From NCBI GenBank assembly GCA_036346205.1, contig JARFJB010001983.1, forward strand, positions 612,501 to 676,500: 64,000 nt of DNA, written 5' to 3'. The DNA is from Vesta saturnalis. Taxonomy: Eukaryota > Arthropoda > Insecta > Coleoptera > Lampyridae. Position numbers and translations under genes: made by a program. This document shows, one piece after another, positions 56,966 to 64,000 of this stretch; the first letter of the stretch is position 1; every line of letters starts with the position of its first letter. The notes beneath the pieces are model-generated. The model searched no databases and was not told where the DNA came from. It saw only the letters and a program-made list of their open reading frames with translations.

Positions 56966-57970
56966 TTATAATAAATGTTCAATGTGACCACCATTCTATT
57001 GCTGGCAAACATTAAGTCTTTGAATAAACGATAAATTTACTTTTCGTAACGTGGAAACATTTATATTCTGAATGACGTCTCTAATTCTTGCCTTCATATC
57101 ATCTACAGTAGTTGCAGGAGTTTGATAGGCTTTTTCTTTAATCCAACCCCAAAGAAAAAAGTCCAGCTTTGTCAAGTCAGGCGATCTTGCAGGCCAGGAG
57201 ATCGGCCCTCCTCTTCCAATCCATTTGTTTTGAAACTGGATATTTAAATGATTTCTAAAGTTTCTGCTAAAATGCGGAGGAGTGCCATCTAATTGCAGCC
57301 ACATTTCTCTAAGGGTTTGTGAAGGTAAATCTTCAATAAAAGTTTCAAATTCGTTGCGCAAGAAGTTTAAAAATGAATCTCCATTGATCGTGTTTTCAAA
57401 AAAATATGGTCCTATAATTCTTTCCCCAATAATTCCGGCCCAAACATTAAGTGACCAGCGGTGTTGATGATCAACAGGAATTATAAATCTGGGATCCTCA
57501 GTATCGTAATAATGGAAATTATGTCTATTAACGTATCCAGCTTTGTGGAAAGCAGCTTCATCAGTAAATAAGATCGTGCTAAAATAGTTGGTTTCTAAAT
57601 TTTTATTTATGGATTGAAGTTTAATCTATTAACGAAGTCATCCTCGTCTAATTCTTGCAAGTTGGACATATGGATGATATTTATTTTATAATTCTATTAA
57701 CTGATGTTTTTGAAACTACAACTTCTAATTCTAATTGTCGCAAAGAAACGTGAGGATTTTCAATCACGGATTGAAGAACTAAATGTTCATTACCTTCGTT
57801 AATTGCGGTTCTTTCTGGAAACGCCTTTTCAATCTTGCAAATGCTAAAACTTGCGAGTGTCGTGCATTTGGAAATTTTTGCTTATTAATTCGATGAGCTA
57901 AAAGACAATTTTTATTGCTTTCACCAAGGACGTAAATCATATTAACAAGTTCTTCTTTCGAAACATTCAT
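56966..57970 (-). pseudogene. DD41D mariner transposase of element E (few defects)
   Basis: The best-preserved catalytic half among the relics here. ATG at 57,970 (MNVSKEELVNMIYVLGES). HTH with NCLLAHRINKQKFPNARHS; a frame change near 57,790. The middle part is in other frames (first Asp block with DEAAFHKAG around 57,560). From 57,361 an open frame has MWLQLDGTPPHFSRN (second Asp) and SPDLTKLDFFLWGWIKEK (third Asp), with 41 residues between. It ends FIQRLNVCQQ, a TAG, then NGGHIEHLL and stop at 56,966. It needs at least two frame changes to read through. Confidence 0.8.
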
Positions 57971-58144
57971 TTTGTAATTTAGGAAGTAAGTATATAATAC
58001 TACACAAATATTAGCACTATTTGACAAGTTTGATTTTTTCATTTGTTTCGTTCATCTTTTGTTTTACGCTCTTTTGATTAAATTGTTAAATTTTACGATG
58101 AATCGTTTAAAAACATCTCAAATATCTCTTAAAAGTGGTGGTTT

Positions 58145-58760
58145 CACACAATATTTATTATAATTACAATTTATGTATTTCAGTTAATATTTTTTAGCTT
58201 CTTATGTATCCACAGCTTGCTTTGACCGACTAATGTTACTCTTTATCAGTGTTATCAACGAAAAAAATTGAACAAACTTAAATATCTACGAAACTATTAG
58301 AGATAGGTGTAGAACATATTTAATAAAAATTAAAGCCGACTAATAGACGAAGACAAGGCGTTAAAAAATATAGGTGTGCTAATTAAAAAAGGAAGATATA
58401 GCATTTTCAAATTTACGTTGTTGAATTAATTTTTGTGATCACCTGTTTATTCAAAGACTTCATGTTTGCCAGCAACAAAATGGTGGTCACATTGATCATT
58501 TATTATAATTTTAAGTGTTTGTATTTAAGTTAATATGTTTTTAGTTTCTTATGTATTCATAGCTTGCTTTGACCGACTAATTTACTCTTCTTCAGTGTTA
58601 TCAACGAAAAACTTAAATATCTCCGAAACTATTAGAGATATATAAATATTATACAGAAATGAAAGCCGATTAATATACGAAGACAAGGCATTAAAAAATA
58701 TATGTGCCATTTAAAAAATGAAGATATAACATTTTCAAATTTATGTTATTGAATTAATTT
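58145..58760 (+). repeat. ~345-bp tandem duplication in right arm of E, containing transposase 3' end
   Basis: GCTTGCTTTGACCGACTAAT occurs at ~58,212 and ~58,562, and TGTGATCACCTGT at ~58,433 and ~58,763. The joining segment (58,445-58,510) is a + strand copy of the end of the transposase gene (TTCAAAGACTTCATGTTTGC, reading toward GGTGGTCACATTGA). Confidence 0.75.
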
Positions 58761-59178
58761 TGTGATCACCTGTATATTGAAATCCAATTTTGACAATAGA
58801 TTAAAGTAAGCTCATGTATGAATAAATTCTATACCAAAGATTATTTTTTATCTTTAAAAATAAGTGAGATACGCCTATTTGAATTACTACATAAAAATGT
58901 CAGTTTTAGTTAACTTTGCAAATATCTCAAAAACTGTAAGATTTAGCTTTAAGTAATTCTTATAAAAGATGTAAAATTATAAGAGAATCGAAAAATAAAA
59001 TAATATATAGGTGTTCTATTTAGAAATCAAAAGTTCTATATTGTACCGTTTTATATTACCCTATAGAAACCAAACTATTTTTAGATGATGCAGCTTATAA
59101 AATAGACAACTTTCGTATTTAAACTTATCTTCTAAGTTTAATGGATAAACTGTCGACCGAATACGCACTATTGGGACA

Positions 59179-59179
<1 letters not shown>

Positions 59180-59237
<58 letters not shown>
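59180..59237. repeat. (TA)n array at right end of mariner E
   Basis: TA dinucleotides directly after GGGACACT. Confidence 0.9.
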
Positions 59238-59239
<2 letters not shown>

Positions 59240-59242
<3 letters not shown>

Positions 59243-62200
59243 AAACCATATCTTGTTAATACCTAAAACTTCTAATAAACTCTCTTGAAATTGAAATTGA
59301 AATCCGCAGCCTAGTTGTGGTTTTATTTTTACTCCTTTCACTCGTAACAGTCACTACTACTGCAGTTATGTGGAGCCCCAGTCTAAAAAGTAAAGCAAGT
59401 TAGTAAGGATACTGACCAAAAAGTAAAAGCCATGAACCGACACGTCCATGTCACAAAAACAATATTGTTATACGGTATTTTTAATTAAATTTAATGTGTC
59501 ACTGGTCCCACGTATCTTACGTATTACTCCTAAATTCATTTTCTAATAGGTTGCTAAACATGAAACCGGGATATTACTAAGCATTCATTTAATTTACATC
59601 GCATAAAATTAAAAAAAAATACGAACTGCGAGTACAATGTTAAGGTTCAGTTTTCATGAAAATTAGGACAACAAAACGCCTCTGCTTAGTATGTTATGTG
59701 ATTAGCACTTACTACGCAACAACACACAACATACTTTACACAAATGTAACGTAATTTTATAAGTTTGAAATAATTCGCTGTTATTCCTATGATTAAATAA
59801 TCATTTAATAGCCTTCTAATTTAATTTATGTTTTACTGTTAAATTAATTCAGTCAACCTAATTATCACAGATACACTTGAGAATTTGTTTCCATTCTAAT
59901 AAACAGAAATATACATTTTGGGGTAGTGACATTTCAGAATTAGAAAGGTTTAATATTAATTGCGTTATTAGAACCCTTTTAATTTTGGAAAACAAGATTT
60001 GCACGCCCATCTGTGAGGAAAACTAGCATTTTGACTTGTAATAGTAACATTAACCGGTTAAAAACTAGGTCAAATAACAACAAATAAAGGAAAAAATTCC
60101 TATAGGTCAATATACCGTAAACGAAATTGATAATAGAAGTTAATCAGGGGAAATATTGTAAACCGCTTTGTATCTCATTATCTTCCTAACAAGAGGGTTT
60201 TATTTTCATCATTACCTTTTAACTTATCTACCCTACAAACAAATATTGTATAAACGTGATGATTTAGTGCTGAAAAATAAATACGTGCGTCCAAGATGTT
60301 TTAACATTTTTAAAGGATACAAACGCAATGAAAGTACAACATTGATTATTTACAAGCCAATTTAGAAAGACGATTCCTTCTCCATTAAGTCTTAATTGGC
60401 TAATTGCTTGTCCTTTATATATCTAATGCTTAATTGGTTAACGATTAGGCGTGTCCTACTTTATCTTTTAGTTCAAAAATGTCCTTAAGCTTGTGTGTAC
60501 GTAAAAAGTATATAATTAATTTTGAAGGGTGAAATTTTGCTGCAAAATATACAAATATGGAATAAGTCCAATACCTGTGGAAAAAGGAATTGTCAAAGTA
60601 AAGATAAAAGTATATACGGCAGCAAATTTTAGTTTTGCTGCAGTTGCGTTTCTAGGTATCCCTTATTCAATATTATCTTCTGTTAAGATTGTGTTTAAAC
60701 TTGACGTTTGTTATAAGGGTTTTGTAATATTGACTGAAGTAAAAAAAGTGTAAATGATAGTCATGCAAGTCTAAGACTAACTATAAAAGTCTGATGTAGC
60801 CAGCACATAACTTCTAAGTATGTGCAATTAGCCTTTCACTAGAAAATACATAGGAAAAAGAGTCGAACAGTCCCAGAATTGCTATCTCTAACTTCTTGAT
60901 ATTAAATGTACAAAAAAAGTAAGTATTGTGTATTATATTAGCAATTTAGAAATTATAAAAACATGCGCTAGATAATTTTTTGATTGTGAATACAAATACG
61001 CACTATATAAACTTACCAGCCAAGCTTTTCTCTAGTTTTACTATCTTATGCGCAAAGTATGTTACACGATCAAACCGCACTAGGCGTCTTGAAGGCCTAC
61101 CGAGGTAAGCGGATTGACAAGCCAGCTGCAATGGAAATGGGCGGGGTCGATATAAAAAGTAAAATGATTGAAAGTAGTTCCAAACACATTAGCCTTACCG
61201 TAAATCAACAAATAACAACACTCAGTCCGATCAAAAATGTCTCTACGCGCTACCACAATCTTAAACTATTCTAAAATAAATAGTCTTAGGCGATAGAATT
61301 GTAGCCTACTCAATAAAACCATACACAACTCAAGTTTAATTACACTTTCACTTTACCAGAGTACGTTAAATTTCGTTTTAGAAAACTTAATGCACGACGA
61401 TACAATTTTGTAAATCTTTAAGTTCAATTACCCTTATTAATAAATTTATCCCAAAGTTGTATAATAAAATTTTGAAGTACATGAATCGTAGTAAACTTAT
61501 TCATAACACCCTGTATATTCAGAAAATTAAAGCAATAAAACGTTATCTGGATACTTTCTAAGTAACCTTCGTATACATATAGGTTAATATTTATACCTGT
61601 CATAAAAATTCTAAAATAAATAGAATTTACCCAATTTAGAAAAATAATAAGTCGGTCAATTAATTAACTCGTCTCTGAAAAATTTTAACACGTTATCTAA
61701 TACTTTTAACACGTGAATTCAATATTTTATAAATTTCTTATAATTTCTTTTAAAATTGGTATTTAAACATTCACCAATATGACGGAATAATTAAACCTGA
61801 AATTTTTGCTTAATAAATGGTCTTATCGGTGTTCTATATTTATTGACTGTGAAAGAATTCCAAATAATTAAATTCGATCTGACTCAAAATAAACAATTTC
61901 AGACCAATCGTTATTCAAAATATCCAAAAATTGATTATTTTCAAACGGTGTAACCCTTTATATAATTTCACATAAAGTAGCAACGAAATTTTATAACAAT
62001 TTAAACATATAATAAGATGAAATTGTTAAATAACGGATATGTATTATTAATCTTCAAAAAAAGGTTGCAGCGCATTGCTTCGGGAAGCACTAAATTAAAA
62101 TTCCTAAATCTTATAATCTAAACATATAAAACCAGTTAATAGAGATTGATTATCGTTAGTACTTGAATGGCATTAACCATTTGAAGAAAAACTCCTCTAA

Positions 62201-64000
62201 AGATAATCAAACAATTATCATTCAAAAATCTAAAATTATTCTTATAATTAAACTCCGCAGTCTTTGTTTGGTATAATGTGATATCCAATAGGTTGATTCC
62301 TTGTACTTAATCCTTTATATACCCACACTTGGTTTACGTCTTGTGCATATATACTAATTGGGCAGTTGGATTTGCTATATGCCCTTCAAAATACATGTCT
62401 GTCACAGGAAATATTTACTTCACCTGAACATCAAAATTTTTAAATGTTTTTATACAATCGATTTAGTACTGTTAAGGATCGCACATGTACCAATGAAAAT
62501 AATGTCCTCTACTGTTTAACTTAACAAACTAACATTTTTTGTTACTTAAAGGATTACTTTAGGTTTCTTTTTTAGATAACACGCGCTTCAATAGATAACG
62601 CTTCAAACTCGATGCTGGCTGTTTACTTTAAATCTGATTCAACATTTGTTAAATTTTTGAAAGAAAAACTAATATTTTTTTTTCAATTCGCAGTAAATCC
62701 TTTCATTTGTAAATTTTAAATACTTCATCCCAAAAGGGTTTTTGCAGTCAACTAATATGCACTGAAACACTAATTGTTTAGTCTCTCACTTACATGCCTT
62801 CGGTCATATATTTGGCTCAACGTCATCAACTTTTTGGCGCTAAGATCACAATAAACCTATCACACAAGAGTTTCCATTGCCCGTCTGTGCCGAGTAGAAA
62901 ATCCAAAAACGGAACAGGACGCAACCGACACAAGGAAACGTAGCCATCTTGAATTTCTTTCCAAACATACTCTCAACTCTTCGGTGAAACCCTAATTTCC
63001 ATTCATATTCACTCCATATACTGTCCAGATCTACATTTAAGGAAATTTCCCATATGTACAATTTTTCCCTCCACACAATTTAACAAATTCTAATACCATT
63101 TGTCCTTGAGCATGCATTCAATTTTTATTTCGCAATGTTACATTTATACAAGCAAAATATACATATATATTATTTTCTACACTTTAAAACATAAATTCAT
63201 TCATTCACACACGTTTATAACAATTTTAAGCCGAATTCTTTACCAACCAGTGGCAAAGCCGAGCAGCATTTACCATTATCGTCTCAATAGGGACGTTACC
63301 AAAACATTATTTTTTAATCAAATTTAATACTTTTAACTTGAAAATCTTTATATAACGTTTAAACATTCTTATGACACATAACCCTTTATTAAAATTGCAG
63401 TGGCGTAGCATCTACACTAATTTACATTCTGTACACGCACAAAAATTTTCTCGTGCAAACCAATTTCGTTTATATCCAAAATACGTACACACATTACCAC
63501 ACAACTGCATATCCCCAGTGCGTCAAAGTAATTTTACAAGCACCCATAAGTAAAGTATTGTTTTCCTGAAAAAATCGATCTTGAGTTTTTAACGGATTTA
63601 CGAGTTTCCAGCATTGGTGGGTTGATGGGTGGGTAGCGTGCGTGTGCTTGTTTCCCTTCTTGCGTGCGTTTGTACGTGCGTGTTGGAGTATGTGTCTGAA
63701 GCACCAATAACCTCAAAAATACGTTACCGATTTTAATGAAACTATATTACCGAATAGTGCGCTAAATCACGCTTTGCAAATGTCTCCAAAATTACTCACT
63801 TTGTTGAAAACAGAGACTTTAGGTTACTTAAGTATTAAACAAGTTTTATTTTTGTAGAGTCCTAACAAATCAAGGAATTTATTAAAATAACTTTGTCTTA
63901 CAGAAAAACTCTATACTTATAACAAAGACAAGCATTTTTTTTAAAGATAATTATAAAGTTTTTTATTCACAATACAAAAATTTGCATACGTATATTCTAT
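59240..64000. other. about 4.7 kb without a recognisable gene
   Basis: AT-rich unique-looking sequence. Short frames (60-80 codons at 60,168, 60,529, 61,059, 62,846 and 63,100) show no domains. TGTTAATACC (59,253) and CTCGTAACA (~59,348) bracket ~95 bp with AATAAA, which could be a scrap of an LTR, but this is weak. A short GTGCGT-type stretch lies at ~63,635-63,685. Confidence 0.4.

Noticed and set aside
59253..59348. Solo LTR (TGTTA..TAACA)
   Set aside because: Only ~95 bp, with no target duplication and no convincing primer-binding site, so too weak to call.

Overview
The window is AT-rich eukaryotic DNA that looks like insect intergenic/heterochromatic sequence, possibly beetle (low confidence on the order). 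The evidence is (TA)n and (CACACACG)n microsatellites, tRNA-derived SINE-like sequence, many Tc1/mariner relics with a DUF4817-type N-terminus and DD41D spacing, a Crypton-type tyrosine recombinase with ~49-bp introns, a Penelope-like remnant, and one large virus-like Maverick/Polinton (adintovirus-type) element. I found no ordinary host gene that I can support.

Layout. 1-2.7 kb: fragments of a Penelope-like element and a non-LTR retrotransposon, ending at a (TA)n array. 2.7-11 kb: mostly featureless AT-rich sequence with a diverged repeat pair, a mariner relic and a tRNA-related SINE. 11.2-12.8 kb: a very long (CACACACG)n array. 14.8-16.2 kb: a hairpin followed by a broken Crypton recombinase gene. 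17.5-18.9 kb: a tandemly duplicated locus that carries two more CACACACG arrays. 19.5-19.8 kb: a 51-bp minisatellite. 20.1-21.4 kb: a ~143-bp satellite arranged head-to-head. 22.9-25.5 kb: DD41D mariner A with ~600-bp terminal inverted repeats. 25.7-26.5 kb: copies of a tRNA-headed repeat.

26,462-41,862 is a complete Polinton/adintovirus-like element of 15.4 kb. It is bounded by a perfect 6-bp target duplication CTATGT and long terminal inverted repeats starting 5'-AGTAGTATAG. On the + strand are a protein-primed-type DNA polymerase B and an unknown accessory gene. On the - strand, reading from right to left, are an unknown accessory protein, a PLA2-domain/core capsid protein, an adenovirus-like cysteine protease, penton, hexon-like major capsid protein, FtsK/A32-type packaging ATPase, a conserved polinton accessory protein, a fibre-like protein, and a retroviral-type integrase with a chromodomain. 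Together these would supply replication (PolB), integration (INT), capsid assembly (MCP, penton, PLA2/core protein), maturation (protease) and packaging (ATPase). Most genes carry one or more single-base frameshifts in homopolymer runs. That pattern could be early decay or residual assembly error; protease and penton read intact.

42-64 kb: a mariner transposase that runs into a microsatellite; a 3.3-kb inverted-repeat element (H) whose arms begin with a ~45-bp piece of the polinton PolB gene and whose interior encodes a broken zinc-ribbon protein and an unrecognised gene; a MITE inside it; a gag-like coiled-coil relic; then four successive DD41D mariner elements (B, C, D, E), each abutting (TA)n arrays; and finally ~4.7 kb with nothing recognisable.
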